From: Gammaproteobacteria bacterium
GTDB taxonomy: Bacteria > Pseudomonadota > Gammaproteobacteria > Enterobacterales > Alteromonadaceae
Direction of reading: 5' to 3'
Length of the DNA: 64,000 nucleotides
Assembly (NCBI GenBank): GCA_018222985.1
Contig: JAAEZG010000008.1
Location: 1-64,000 of the forward strand
The notes beneath the pieces were generated by a model, which saw only the letters and a list, made by a program, of their open reading frames with translations, had not been told where the DNA came from and searched no databases. Below, one piece after another: positions 40,017 through 49,061 of this stretch (within the stretch, counting starts at the first letter, position 1; each line of letters opens with the position of its first letter). The position numbers and the translations under genes were made by a program.

Positions 40017-40508
40017 TCAGCCCGAAAATACCAAAACTTCAATGTTAAAATAATGCCGTGCTACGTATTGAATATTAGCTAATAAACCTTGGCGCGCCAT
40101 GGGTGGATGCAGCGCAATAATTCGTTTAGGCCCACCCACCGCTTGAATGGTCTTTAATGCGCGATACACACGCATAAAACTATCAAGATCATCATCAATC
40201 CAAACCGCCCAGCGTGGGTAAGTGCCCACTAACTTAGCTAAGTCTGGATATTCTCGGCTTACCGGAATAACCCGCCAACGCTCGGCATCTCCTACCCATT
40301 TCTTACCATGTTCTGCCCAGCGATGAAATACATTTGCTGCTTTCGCTGCTTGCTCTTGGTCAAGTTTAGGCAAGCCCAACACCACCACTTGCTCAACATT
40401 TTTTTGTGCCGTTTCTGCGGACGCTGGTTGCGAAATGATCTCATTGGCCGGCTCACCTTCGTTGCGCTTCGCCGCCCATTGTCGCAAACTCGCTGCCTGA
40501 TCGCTCAT
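40017..40508 (-). CDS. Unknown protein in the FlhG/FleN slot, no P-loop
   Basis: The 163 residues lie between flhF and fliA, where the MinD-like ATPase FlhG/FleN is normally encoded. I see no deviant Walker A motif, no intact ATPase core and only half the FlhG length. The N-terminus has a basic/polar segment (RQWAAKRNEGEPANEIISQP), which could mimic the FliA- or FlhF-activating helix of FlhG. The C-terminal half has alternating beta/alpha character (WAVWIDDDLDSFMRVYRALK, RIIALHPPM, IEVLVFSG). It may be a reduced FlhG remnant or an unrelated partner of FlhF; not recognised further. Confidence 0.75.
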   Translation of the reverse strand: MSDQAASLRQWAAKRNEGEPANEIISQPASAETAQKNVEQVVVLGLPKLDQEQAAKAANVFHRWAEHGKKWVGDAERWRVIPVSREYPDLAKLVGTYPRWAVWIDDDLDSFMRVYRALKTIQAVGGPKRIIALHPPMARQGLLANIQYVARHYFNIEVLVFSG

Positions 40509-40515
40509 GCTTAAC

Positions 40516-42612
40516 TTATGCCTCTACTTCTCGGCCTGCAGCCACTAACGACTCATAGGCTTGAATAACGTGTAAAATCGCTGGTACTAGCTTATCACCC
40601 TGAACCCGCCCACGTTTACCGCTTAAACTAAGTAGCTCGCCACGCAAACCAGCAAATTGCGCCGCGCCGTGGTACTCCACATGCATTGCAACTGCTGCAA
40701 GCGCTCCGGCAAGCGCTAACTGCGTTGCTGTCGTCAGCTTCTGCTTATCTATAGCGCGCCATGCAAAACGCGTTAATCGCGCGTATTCCTCAAGCTGCAT
40801 CATGCTTCGCGCCCGCTCGACAACTTGTTCTGCCGTGCAGTGCCCGTCTACCATCCAGTATCGACGCTGTACGGGGTTTTTACTTGGACCGCCATGCAAC
40901 TCGCCATACACAACCTGGTACAACTGCTGACTTTGCTCAGACTCGGCTGCCGCCACCGTAAGCTCAAGTCGACGTCGCTCACCGCGATACACAATCGTAT
41001 GTTTGCTTAACGGAATACCATGTTTTTTGACAAGTTCGCTCACCACAACAGTGTGCCCTTGGCTTTGTACTTTGTGGTTCACATTCAAGGTGGCTAGCCA
41101 ACCGGTTTGGTGTTCGGAAAAAATATCCAATAACGCCGTTTCCGGTAAATAATCAAATAACTGCACTGGGGCCAATGCCATGTCTGGCAGCACCGGGTCA
41201 TGACTATCGTGAATCACCGGTGGCAGTAACGGTAAGCCATGTTTATTAAGCCCTAAATGCGGGGTTAAATGGCTCCAGCCTTGCAAAGGCTGTGGCGCCG
41301 CCCAACGAATCATGTTCAACTCGTCTGGAAACGCTGTGTTCTGCCAGCTTTCAGGCAGTTCTTTTTGTTTGAGCGCCTGTACCAGCTCACTAAAATGCGG
41401 AACATGATTGCGTAGCGCCTGCATACTCGACTGAATTAAATGCCCGTGCGTAAATACGTGTGAAGGCTCAAGCTTCTCACTCGACTGCTCCCATTCGCTG
41501 GCGGCAAGCATGGAGTCACTCACTTCGGCGGCTAACGAGTCAGCCACCAACTGTTCAATGTCCGGCACCTGAATGTCTTCCGGCACGCGCTGCCCTGAAG
41601 ATACCGCCTGTACCGTCAGCTTGTGACGAATCACCGTATCCAGCACTCCGCCCAAACGCGCGGTTTCGTCTAGTTTGGTGAGAATAGCATCACTAATGGT
41701 TAACTCACTTTCCGCAGCAATGCGCTGATAAATGCGCGCTACTTCGTCTAATGTTTCTTGCTGGGCCGCAGCATTGAGCAACAACACAATACGTGTTGTA
41801 TGTGCATGTTGCTCGCTATTCAGTGCCGCAATTTTTTGCGCTAGGCGCTGGTCACGTTGGCTCATACCCACCGTATCAACCAATACCAACCGCTTACCCT
41901 GCATTTTTTGCGCTAATGCATCCAGCGTGTCGCCATCGGCAAGCGCATGCATTTCTACATCGAGCAACTCGGCATAAATGGCAAGCTGCTGCTGAGCGCC
42001 AATTCGATAACTGTCTGTGGTGACCAACAACAAGCTGTCGTTACCATGCTGCATGACATAATTTGCAGCTAACTTCGCGGTTGTGGTGGTTTTGCCCACC
42101 CCTGTTGGCCCAACGAGCGCCATCACGCCTTGGTGCTGCAGTAGCTCCCAGTCGTTGGCTTGCATGTTCGACTGATGTGACACACGAGCCACTAACTGCT
42201 GTTGCAACCACTTCAGTGCTTCCGGGTAGGTTTTATTTGAATGATTAAGCTGCGACGGCAACATGGCCACCAACTGGCGACTTAATGGGTCGCTATACCC
42301 ACCAGCACGAAGTTGGCGGTACAAGCGCTTACGATTGTCGTCAGGTACTTTCTCGCCCTGCTGTTGATGCAGCATCGCGCGCATATCTTGCACGTCACTC
42401 AATAGTTGTTGTGCTAGCCCTGAGAAATCTGGGGCAGCGGGCGCGTCTTCGGTTTCATGCAACAGCGCGAGTTCGGCCTCGCCAATTGCAAAAATCTCAG
42501 CGCCTTGCGACGTTTTACGCGACGACACAATCACGGCGTCATCGCCTAGTGCATCACGCACTTTGCGCATCGCATCTTTATGGCTGGCTGCTCGAAAGCG
42601 CCTTATGGTCAT
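40516..42612 (-). CDS. flhF: Flagellar biosynthesis GTPase FlhF with long C-terminal extension
   Basis: FlhF is an SRP-type GTPase that marks the flagellar pole. The start TIRRFRAASHKDAMRKVRDA is the B-domain signature; the N-domain spans about residues 85-155 and the G domain about 160-355, with GPTGVGKT (168-175), DTVGM (246-250) and TKLDE (312-316). FlhF usually ends soon after this, at 360-510 residues. Here some 340 more follow with no recognisable domain. It overlaps flhA by 4 bp and precedes orf163. Confidence 0.95.
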   Translation of the reverse strand: MTIRRFRAASHKDAMRKVRDALGDDAVIVSSRKTSQGAEIFAIGEAELALLHETEDAPAAPDFSGLAQQLLSDVQDMRAMLHQQQGEKVPDDNRKRLYRQLRAGGYSDPLSRQLVAMLPSQLNHSNKTYPEALKWLQQQLVARVSHQSNMQANDWELLQHQGVMALVGPTGVGKTTTTAKLAANYVMQHGNDSLLLVTTDSYRIGAQQQLAIYAELLDVEMHALADGDTLDALAQKMQGKRLVLVDTVGMSQRDQRLAQKIAALNSEQHAHTTRIVLLLNAAAQQETLDEVARIYQRIAAESELTISDAILTKLDETARLGGVLDTVIRHKLTVQAVSSGQRVPEDIQVPDIEQLVADSLAAEVSDSMLAASEWEQSSEKLEPSHVFTHGHLIQSSMQALRNHVPHFSELVQALKQKELPESWQNTAFPDELNMIRWAAPQPLQGWSHLTPHLGLNKHGLPLLPPVIHDSHDPVLPDMALAPVQLFDYLPETALLDIFSEHQTGWLATLNVNHKVQSQGHTVVVSELVKKHGIPLSKHTIVYRGERRRLELTVAAAESEQSQQLYQVVYGELHGGPSKNPVQRRYWMVDGHCTAEQVVERARSMMQLEEYARLTRFAWRAIDKQKLTTATQLALAGALAAVAMHVEYHGAAQFAGLRGELLSLSGKRGRVQGDKLVPAILHVIQAYESLVAAGREVEA

Positions 42613-44693
42613 TGTGACCCTCCAATAACACTCACAACTTTAATGGTTCTATCATCTGGAATTTCTGCTTGTGATAATACCACTAAATCACGTAGCTGGC
42701 GTCGCAAGAAGTGCGACAACAATGGCCGTAATTGATGCGGCACCACCAATACCGGCGGCAACCCCATGGTTTCTGCATGGTGCAACGCCTTTTGCGTTTG
42801 CTCGCTCAAGGTCATTGCTAAACCGGGCTCTAGTGAACTATTTTGCTGCAACGCCTGCGACAACATATTTTCGAGTGACACATCAAGGCCAATAACCTGT
42901 AATTCTCGCTCGCCGCCGAACCATTTCTGGGTAATATTGCGGCCCAACGCTAAACGCACACGCGCGGTGAGCTCATGCGCATCGGCCTGTTGGCCTTCAA
43001 ACTCTGCTAGGGTATCAAAAATAGTGCGTAGATCGCGAATGGACACGTCTTCTTCAAGTAGGTTTTGTAGCACCCGCTGCAACGTCGTCACGGTAACACA
43101 CTTCGGCACCACATCTTCAACTAACGCTTTGTTTTCTTCCGAAAGTTTATCCACTAACTGCTGTACTTCTTGGCGCCCTAACAAGTCTGACGCATAACGT
43201 TGCAATAAATGGTTCAGGTGTGTTGCGACGACAGTACTGGCGTCCACCACCGTATATCCATATATTTGCGCGTGCTCGCGTTGATCTTGGTTTATCCACT
43301 TCGCTGGCAACCCAAACGCAGGGTCTGTGGTATCAATACCTTCCACGTCGCCAGTTACTTGGCCTGGGTTAATGGCCATCCAGCGGTCAGGGTAAATTTC
43401 TGCACGGCCAATTTCGCCGCCTTTCAAGGTAATGGTATAGGTATTGGGCTTGAGCTCTAAGTTGTCACGAATATGCACCACCGGTGGCAAGAATCCCACT
43501 TCTTGCGCGAACTTCTTACGCACACTCTTAATGCGGCCAAGCAGCTCACCTTGCTGATTGTCATCGACCAAGGCAATTAAGCGATGACCCACTTCCATGC
43601 CCAAGGTATCTACCAGTTGCACGTCATTCCAGCTGGCTTCTGGGGCACTAAACGACGGCGCCGGTGCAGCTTGCTCAGACTGCGCAGCAGCCACTTTTTG
43701 CGCGGTTTGTTGCTTGTGCAAATACCACGCAAATCCACCCAACATGGCGGTAAACAGCAAAAAGATAAAGTTTGGCATGCCAGGCACTAAACCAAGTAAA
43801 CCAATAACCCCGGCCGCGAGCATGAGCACTTTCGGGCTTACAAATAGCTGTTTAATGAGTTGCTGACCAACATCTTGCTCGGTGTTCACGCGCGACACAG
43901 TCACACCGGCTGCGGTGGAAATGATTAACGCTGGAATTTGCGCCACCAAGCCATCACCAATGGTTAACAGCACGTAGGTTTCTGCGGCGGCGCCAGCACT
44001 CATATTATGCTGCATAACCCCTATCATTAAGCCGCCAATAATGTTCACCACCATGATGATCATGCCGGCAACGGCGTCACCGCGAACGAATTTGCTTGCA
44101 CCATCCATAGAGCCATAAAATTCGGCTTCTTGGGCGACTTCTTGGCGACGCCGCCGCGCTTCTTCTTCACCGATAAGGCCTGCGTTCAAGTCAGCGTCAA
44201 TCGCCATTTGCTTACCTGGCATGGCATCTAACGTAAAGCGCGCGCCTACTTCGGCAATACGCCCTGCGCCTTTGGTAATAACCATGAAGTTAATGACAAC
44301 CAAAATAAGAAACACCACCAAGCCCACGGCAAAATTACCGCCCACTAAGAATTGACCAAAGGCTTCGATGACTTTACCCGCAGCGTCGCCGCCGTTGTGG
44401 CCTTCCATGAGTACAACGCGCGTTGATGCAACGTTAAGTGACAAGCGCAGCAAGGTTGAAAACAGCAATACCGCTGGAAAGGCCGCAAACTCCAATGGTT
44501 TCTCAGTAAACATACTGACTAACAACACCATGAGCGACAAAGCAATATTAAAGGTGAACAGAAAATCGAGAATAAACGGCGGTAATGGCAATACCATCAT
44601 TGCCAAAATCATTAAGATAAGTACGGGGCCAACAAGCACCTGCAAGCGTGCCGAGCTCATGCTCCCTGCTAGCGCGTTCATGCTTAACTTCAT
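42609..44693 (-). CDS. flhA: Flagellar export gate protein FlhA
   Basis: FlhA is the main membrane component of the flagellar type III export gate. About eight N-terminal membrane segments (to near residue 320) hold the FHIPEP-type block SLMVLLVSMFTEKPLEFAAFPAVLL and RIAEVGARFTLDAMPGKQMAIDADLNAGLI. The cytoplasmic domain follows. Length 694 (E. coli 692). ATGA overlaps with flhB and flhF show tight co-translation. Confidence 0.98.
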   Translation of the reverse strand: MKLSMNALAGSMSSARLQVLVGPVLILMILAMMVLPLPPFILDFLFTFNIALSLMVLLVSMFTEKPLEFAAFPAVLLFSTLLRLSLNVASTRVVLMEGHNGGDAAGKVIEAFGQFLVGGNFAVGLVVFLILVVINFMVITKGAGRIAEVGARFTLDAMPGKQMAIDADLNAGLIGEEEARRRRQEVAQEAEFYGSMDGASKFVRGDAVAGMIIMVVNIIGGLMIGVMQHNMSAGAAAETYVLLTIGDGLVAQIPALIISTAAGVTVSRVNTEQDVGQQLIKQLFVSPKVLMLAAGVIGLLGLVPGMPNFIFLLFTAMLGGFAWYLHKQQTAQKVAAAQSEQAAPAPSFSAPEASWNDVQLVDTLGMEVGHRLIALVDDNQQGELLGRIKSVRKKFAQEVGFLPPVVHIRDNLELKPNTYTITLKGGEIGRAEIYPDRWMAINPGQVTGDVEGIDTTDPAFGLPAKWINQDQREHAQIYGYTVVDASTVVATHLNHLLQRYASDLLGRQEVQQLVDKLSEENKALVEDVVPKCVTVTTLQRVLQNLLEEDVSIRDLRTIFDTLAEFEGQQADAHELTARVRLALGRNITQKWFGGERELQVIGLDVSLENMLSQALQQNSSLEPGLAMTLSEQTQKALHHAETMGLPPVLVVPHQLRPLLSHFLRRQLRDLVVLSQAEIPDDRTIKVVSVIGGSQ

Positions 44694-45832
44694 GGTGCCG
44701 GTACCTCGTAATCATCAGGAACTGTAATATTTGTTGGGGTTGGCGGCGTTACTGCGGCCCCCTCGCGTGCGCGTTTTAACTGGAACGCCCATGCCAAGAC
44801 TTCGGCCACGGCAGTATACAAGGGTGCCGGAATTTCATGGCCTAAATCAACGTGCGTATGCAGTGCACGAGCCAACGGCGGCGCCTCTAGGCGCGGTACT
44901 TTGTGTTCATCACCCAACTCGCGAATACGTTGCGCAACTAAATCTGTACCCTTTGCGACAACGCGTGGCGCACCCATATTACTATCATCATATTTTAATG
45001 CCACTGCATAATGGGTTGGGTTGGTCACAATAACATCAGCTTGCGGTACTTCGCTCATCATGCGGCGACGCGCCATAGCTTGTTGCTGCTGGCGAATTTT
45101 ACCTTTCACATGAGGGTCACCCTCAGTTTCTTTGTTCTCGCGTTTTACTTCTTCTTTCGACATCCGTAGCTTTTTGGTGTGCGTGAACAACTGAAACGGC
45201 ACGTCAAACGCCACGACTACCAACAGGGTCAAAATCATCAAGAAACACGCCAGTGCAGCCATACTCATGGCTTCGCCCAACGCCTGTTTCACCTCTAAAC
45301 TCATTAAGCGCAGAAAGTTTGCTTTTTGATCCCACAAAAACAGCATCAATACGCTACCAACCAATACCGACTTGGCTATCGCTTTGCCAAGCTCTGCTAG
45401 CGCTTGGGTTGAAAACACACGTTTTAGGCCTTTTATGGGGTTGAGCTTACTAAATTTCGGCGCCATGGCTTTGGCCGAAACCACCCAACCGCCCAACAGC
45501 GCTGGGGCAACCAACGCCAGTAACATCATCACCGCGAACAAGGGTAATAGCGACAACAATGCCGACTGTCCTAGCTCCAGCACGTTTTGCAACATTGGTC
45601 CAGGCTCTGACACCTGCAAGCGCTCAAATAAAAACGCCTGTTCCATCACTAAGCCTAAATTTTGATACATGGTGCTGCCTAATGCCCACAGCATTAAAAC
45701 GCCACCAAACAAGATCACAAAAGTGGTCAGCTCGCGCGATCGCGCAACCTCACCTTCTTCCCTCGATTTTTGTAGCCTTCGGGCGGAGGGGTCTTCTGTT
45801 TTTTCTTGATCTTGAGATTGTTCTTCTGCCAT
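44690..45832 (-). CDS. flhB: Flagellar export switch protein FlhB
   Basis: FlhB sets export specificity by autocleavage. Four membrane segments (about residues 28-215) precede the cytoplasmic domain, which has the intact cleavage motif NPTH at about residues 271-274 in VTNPTHYAVALKY. The start at 45832 (MAEEQSQDQEKTEDPSARRL) gives 380 residues, like E. coli (382); a frame start at 45856 adds eight residues. It heads the leftward export operon behind motB. A separate FlhB-C-like gene, flhX, is encoded 3 kb away. Confidence 0.97.
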   Translation of the reverse strand: MAEEQSQDQEKTEDPSARRLQKSREEGEVARSRELTTFVILFGGVLMLWALGSTMYQNLGLVMEQAFLFERLQVSEPGPMLQNVLELGQSALLSLLPLFAVMMLLALVAPALLGGWVVSAKAMAPKFSKLNPIKGLKRVFSTQALAELGKAIAKSVLVGSVLMLFLWDQKANFLRLMSLEVKQALGEAMSMAALACFLMILTLLVVVAFDVPFQLFTHTKKLRMSKEEVKRENKETEGDPHVKGKIRQQQQAMARRRMMSEVPQADVIVTNPTHYAVALKYDDSNMGAPRVVAKGTDLVAQRIRELGDEHKVPRLEAPPLARALHTHVDLGHEIPAPLYTAVAEVLAWAFQLKRAREGAAVTPPTPTNITVPDDYEVPAP

Positions 45833-45893
45833 GACACCAATTATGGCGTACGGCAAGCAATAGCGAAGGGTTGAAAAAGGGGCTTAGAACCCC

Positions 45894-46832
45894 TTATTTC
45901 TGTTTTGTTTGGTCGGTTGCTCGGGTGGCTTCTTGAAATTGTTCGGTTAGCAGCCCAACGTCAGGCTCTAAACTGGCTTCAAGTTCTTGCTCGTCTTGCG
46001 GGAAAAAGCCTTGGCGTTTAATAAATTCAGCTGACTCAAACGTGTGCACCACAATGGTAATGCGGCGGTTTCGCGGGTCATCAGGCTCGGTGCCGTCTAA
46101 CGGAATTCTATCGGCCGCGCCCATCACTAGCAGCAGGCGCTCTGGGTCAAAACCACCGGCCATTAATGTCTTGCGTGATTCGTTCGCACGGTCGGCAGAC
46201 AGCTCCCAGTTACTATAGCCACGCTCACCACCGGCATAGGGCAGGCTGTCGGTATGGCCACTAATGGTTACTTCGTTGGGAATTTCATTCAACAATGGGG
46301 CTAAGGTTCTTAGCAGCCGCTCCATGTATGGCGCGATACGGTCGCTACCAATTTCAAACATCGGTTTGGTTTCGGTATCGAGCATCATAATGCGCAGGCC
46401 TTCGCGTGTGACATCAAAGCGAAGCTGCGCCTTCAAAGCCTTTAGTACTGGGTCAGCATCAATGGCAGCCTCAACACGTCGGCGAATTTCATTAAAATGG
46501 CGACGCACATCCGCTGGCTTAGACTCACGACGTAAATCTATACGCGCTTGCTCGCCTTCCATATGGGTTGGGTCGGCGCCACCGCCTTGAATGACACTAG
46601 CGGCATTACTTGAGCGTTCGCCGCCAGCCATAGAAACTAGAAGTGGCGTGCGGAAATACTCCGAGATACTTTGCCGATCTTTTTCGCTCGACATCGACAA
46701 AATCCACATCACCAAGAACAACGCCATTAACGCCGTCATAAAGTCAGCCAAGGCAATTTTCCAACTACCACCGTGGTGCTTTTTGACTATTTTCTTGCGT
46801 CGAATAATTATCGGGCGATGTTCGTCAGCCAT
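45894..46832 (-). CDS. motB: Flagellar stator protein MotB, proton type
   Basis: MotB anchors the stator to peptidoglycan and carries the ion-binding Asp. The single membrane helix starts WKIALADFMTALMALFLVMW with Asp at residue 30 (D32 in E. coli); FMTALMAL is the H+-type pattern and not the PomB-type. An OmpA-like domain (SGHTDSLPYAGG, NWELSADRANESRKTL) is at about residues 180-260. Length 312 (E. coli 308). It follows motA by 5 bp. Confidence 0.97.
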   Translation of the reverse strand: MADEHRPIIIRRKKIVKKHHGGSWKIALADFMTALMALFLVMWILSMSSEKDRQSISEYFRTPLLVSMAGGERSSNAASVIQGGGADPTHMEGEQARIDLRRESKPADVRRHFNEIRRRVEAAIDADPVLKALKAQLRFDVTREGLRIMMLDTETKPMFEIGSDRIAPYMERLLRTLAPLLNEIPNEVTISGHTDSLPYAGGERGYSNWELSADRANESRKTLMAGGFDPERLLLVMGAADRIPLDGTEPDDPRNRRITIVVHTFESAEFIKRQGFFPQDEQELEASLEPDVGLLTEQFQEATRATDQTKQK

Positions 46833-46837
46833 GCCTA

Positions 46838-47695
46838 CTACTCCGACTTACCGCGTACGTGATCTTCCAACTCGGTAAAGGTTGGACGCTCAGAAGTGTG
46901 TAATGCTTTACGACCGAATTCGACCGCCAACTGCGGGGCATAGCCATGCATGCTCGCTAGCAACGTAACACGAATGACCTGCAAGGTTTTCACCAACTCA
47001 GCCACTTGCCGTTCAACGCGGCTGGCTAACGGGTTGATAAAACCATAACCTAATAAAATACCCAAAAAGGTTCCCACCAATGCGTGAGCAATCATGGTGC
47101 CCATAACGTCTGGCGGCACGTCAGCAGTACTTAGTGCGCGTACCACACCCAATACCGCGGCGACGATACCAAATGCTGGCATGGCATCACCCACTTTATG
47201 CAAGGCGTCGCCTGGAATTTCTGCTTCGGCTTCAAAGGTTTCAATTTCGTGCAACATGAGCTCGTCAAGCTCTTGCGGGTTCATATTGCCGCTGATCATT
47301 AAGCGTAAGTAATCGGCAATAAAATTAAGCATCATGGTGTCTTCAAGAACGTCTGGGTGCTCTTGAAATATGGCGCTTTCTTCGGGGCTTTCAATATCAC
47401 GCTCTACGGCCAGCATGCCGTCACGACGCATTTTATTGAGCAACTTATAAATAACGGCAAGAAGTTCAAGATAGGTGTCATTATTATACGTGGTGGAACG
47501 CTTAAAGCGCTTAACCGACTGCAGCGTCGCTTTGATCGCTTTGCCGTTGTTCGCGGCTATAAACGAACCAATACCAGCACCGCCTATAATTAACAATTCG
47601 AGCGGCTGAAAAATAGGCCCCAACGCGCCGCCGGCTAATACAAAGCCGCCGAACACCGACAGTAACACCACGACAAAACCGATTGCGATTAACAC
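46838..47695 (-). CDS. motA: Flagellar stator protein MotA
   Basis: MotA is the four-helix stator subunit that acts with MotB. N-terminal FVVVLLSVFGGFVLAGGALGP and the C-terminal pair (GDAMPAFGIVAAVLGVV and AHALVGTFLGILLGYGFINP) are characteristic, with the proline-containing segment that couples ion flow to torque. Length 285 (E. coli 295). A sigma-28-like sequence at 47733-47759 lies upstream, and it lies directly behind flhDC, as in enterics and betaproteobacteria. Confidence 0.97.
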   Translation of the reverse strand: MLIAIGFVVVLLSVFGGFVLAGGALGPIFQPLELLIIGGAGIGSFIAANNGKAIKATLQSVKRFKRSTTYNNDTYLELLAVIYKLLNKMRRDGMLAVERDIESPEESAIFQEHPDVLEDTMMLNFIADYLRLMISGNMNPQELDELMLHEIETFEAEAEIPGDALHKVGDAMPAFGIVAAVLGVVRALSTADVPPDVMGTMIAHALVGTFLGILLGYGFINPLASRVERQVAELVKTLQVIRVTLLASMHGYAPQLAVEFGRKALHTSERPTFTELEDHVRGKSE

Positions 47696-47732
47696 GGCCG
47701 CTTCCTTTTCTTTAAAAACACATCTAAGAAGT

Positions 47733-47759
47733 ATATCGGCGCTGAGGGTTAAGACTTAA
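47733..47759 (-). promoter_or_regulatory. Probable sigma-28 promoter of motAB
   Basis: Read on the minus strand: TTAA, 15 bp, then GCCGATAT. The -10 element is one base off GCCGATAA and the -35 differs from TAAA at two of four bases, so it is weaker than the others. It lies about 40 bp upstream of motA and overlaps the flhC stop region. Confidence 0.4.
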
Positions 47760-48301
47760 ATTTCTTTTCGAGATTTTGAAGATTTTTGTTTGAGCGGTTT
47801 GCCAGCTCGAGAAGGAGGTTGGCACACGCCACACATGTAATCTTGATCGGGCGTATGGGCATGATTAACAAACTGCAGCCCGCAGCAGTTACACTTAGAC
47901 AACTGGAACATGTCACTTTCAAAAAAGCGTACTAGTGTCCATGCACGCGTTAGTGCGAGCACTTCTTCTTCGCCACTTAATTGAATATGCTCTTGGTACA
48001 ATTTGTACGCTTTAATAAAAGCCTGCATGCGTTCAAGTTTCTGCCCTTCACGCAAGCGAGCATAAATATTGTAGAAAAACGATGAGTGTACGTTCGGCTG
48101 CCACGTCATAAACCAGTCAGTTGAAAACGGCAGCATACCTTTGGGTGGCGACTTACCCGCAACTTCTTTATACAACCGAACTAATCGGCCGCGATTCAAA
48201 CTCACTTCTGACTCGAGAACTTGCAAACGCGCACCAAGCTCAATCAGCTCAATTGCGAGCTGTACCTGGTTGAGTTCTTCAAGAAGCTTTTTCGCGGTCA
48301 T
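47756..48301 (-). CDS. flhC: Flagellar master regulator subunit FlhC
   Basis: FlhC, with FlhD, forms the FlhD4C2 complex that activates class II flagellar promoters. The blocks ELGARLQVLESEVSLNRGRL, KGMLPFSTDWFMTW, ALTRAWTLVRFFESD and CQPPSRAGKPLK align with E. coli FlhC. The zinc cysteines sit at 137, 140, 157 and 160, the positions of the E. coli protein. Length 181 (E. coli 192). The start at 48301 lies 30 bp after the flhD stop. The master regulator is intact, and unusual for this phylogenetic setting. Confidence 0.96.
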   Translation of the reverse strand: MTAKKLLEELNQVQLAIELIELGARLQVLESEVSLNRGRLVRLYKEVAGKSPPKGMLPFSTDWFMTWQPNVHSSFFYNIYARLREGQKLERMQAFIKAYKLYQEHIQLSGEEEVLALTRAWTLVRFFESDMFQLSKCNCCGLQFVNHAHTPDQDYMCGVCQPPSRAGKPLKQKSSKSRKEI

Positions 48302-48331
48302 GTACGGTTCTTCTTATTGGGTGCTTAACAT

Positions 48332-48631
48332 TTAAGCGGATGCCATATGCATAGCTAAATGGGTTGCCTGCATTCCGGTATCACGTTTATTGGTTAAAAT
48401 TGCTTTTAACTGACTCACTGAACCTAAATTAGGCTGCAATAAGCTTTGCGGCTGCCGCGCTAGCATCGTTAATTCTTTCGATGACATATCGGCGATGAGA
48501 TCAGCAAGTTCGTCATCGATTTTCAACCGAAAAATTGCGGTATCACGATCTTCGACGATCAATTTCTGAACCAACATCAGGTAACTCAAGTTTAATTCCT
48601 GAAGTTCAGAAATAGTTTTACTGTGACTCAT
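48332..48631 (-). CDS. flhD: Flagellar master regulator subunit FlhD
   Basis: The start at 48631 (MSHSKTISELQELNLSYLML) is preceded by GGAG and aligns with E. coli FlhD from its first residues; a frame start at 48688 would add 19 unlikely residues. LNLSYLMLVQKLIVEDRDTAIFRL is the conserved dimer core. Length 99 is about 17 residues shorter than E. coli FlhD, whose C-terminal tail is missing here. It lies upstream of flhC, motA and motB on the same strand. Confidence 0.93.
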   Translation of the reverse strand: MSHSKTISELQELNLSYLMLVQKLIVEDRDTAIFRLKIDDELADLIADMSSKELTMLARQPQSLLQPNLGSVSQLKAILTNKRDTGMQATHLAMHMASA

Positions 48632-48791
48632 GGGGGCATTTCTCCAACACTGCTGATTGTTTTTCGTTCTTAACGTGATCTTTAGCAAATCTTAACAGTG
48701 CAGGTCAATAAAAATGATCAATCTTTACAGTCTAAATTTCATACGCATTTGTTAATTTTTGGTTTCTTTACAAAGGTGTTAAAACGGTAAT

Positions 48792-49061
48792 TCAATGACT
48801 TGAGTCAACACCCTTAGCCCATATTAACAATTCCGCAACAACCAACCAAAGCGTTTGCGGTACATAATCATCAAGATCAATTTGCGATAAAAGATCGACC
48901 AACTCGGGCGAATCATGCACAAACACATTATGCTCGTTTGCCAGCGCAATGATCTTATCCGCGATCAATCCTTCCCCTTTTGCGACAACTTTTGGTGCCG
49001 GTTCAAATTCCTGATAACGCAATGCCACGGCTTTTTGATTTTTGGTTTTTTCGTCGCTCAT
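48792..49061 (-). CDS. FlhB C-terminal domain-like protein (FlhX)
   Basis: The 89 residues match the cytoplasmic domain of FlhB/YscU after the cleavage site: VALRYQ, APKVVAKGEGLIADKIIALANEHNVFVHDSPELVDLL, DDYVPQTLWLVVAELLIWA. It has no membrane part, and the NPTH motif is replaced by QKAV. Free FlhB-C proteins can partly replace FlhB. Its ATG overlaps the fliK-like stop by 4 bp. Confidence 0.85.
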   Translation of the reverse strand: MSDEKTKNQKAVALRYQEFEPAPKVVAKGEGLIADKIIALANEHNVFVHDSPELVDLLSQIDLDDYVPQTLWLVVAELLIWAKGVDSSH

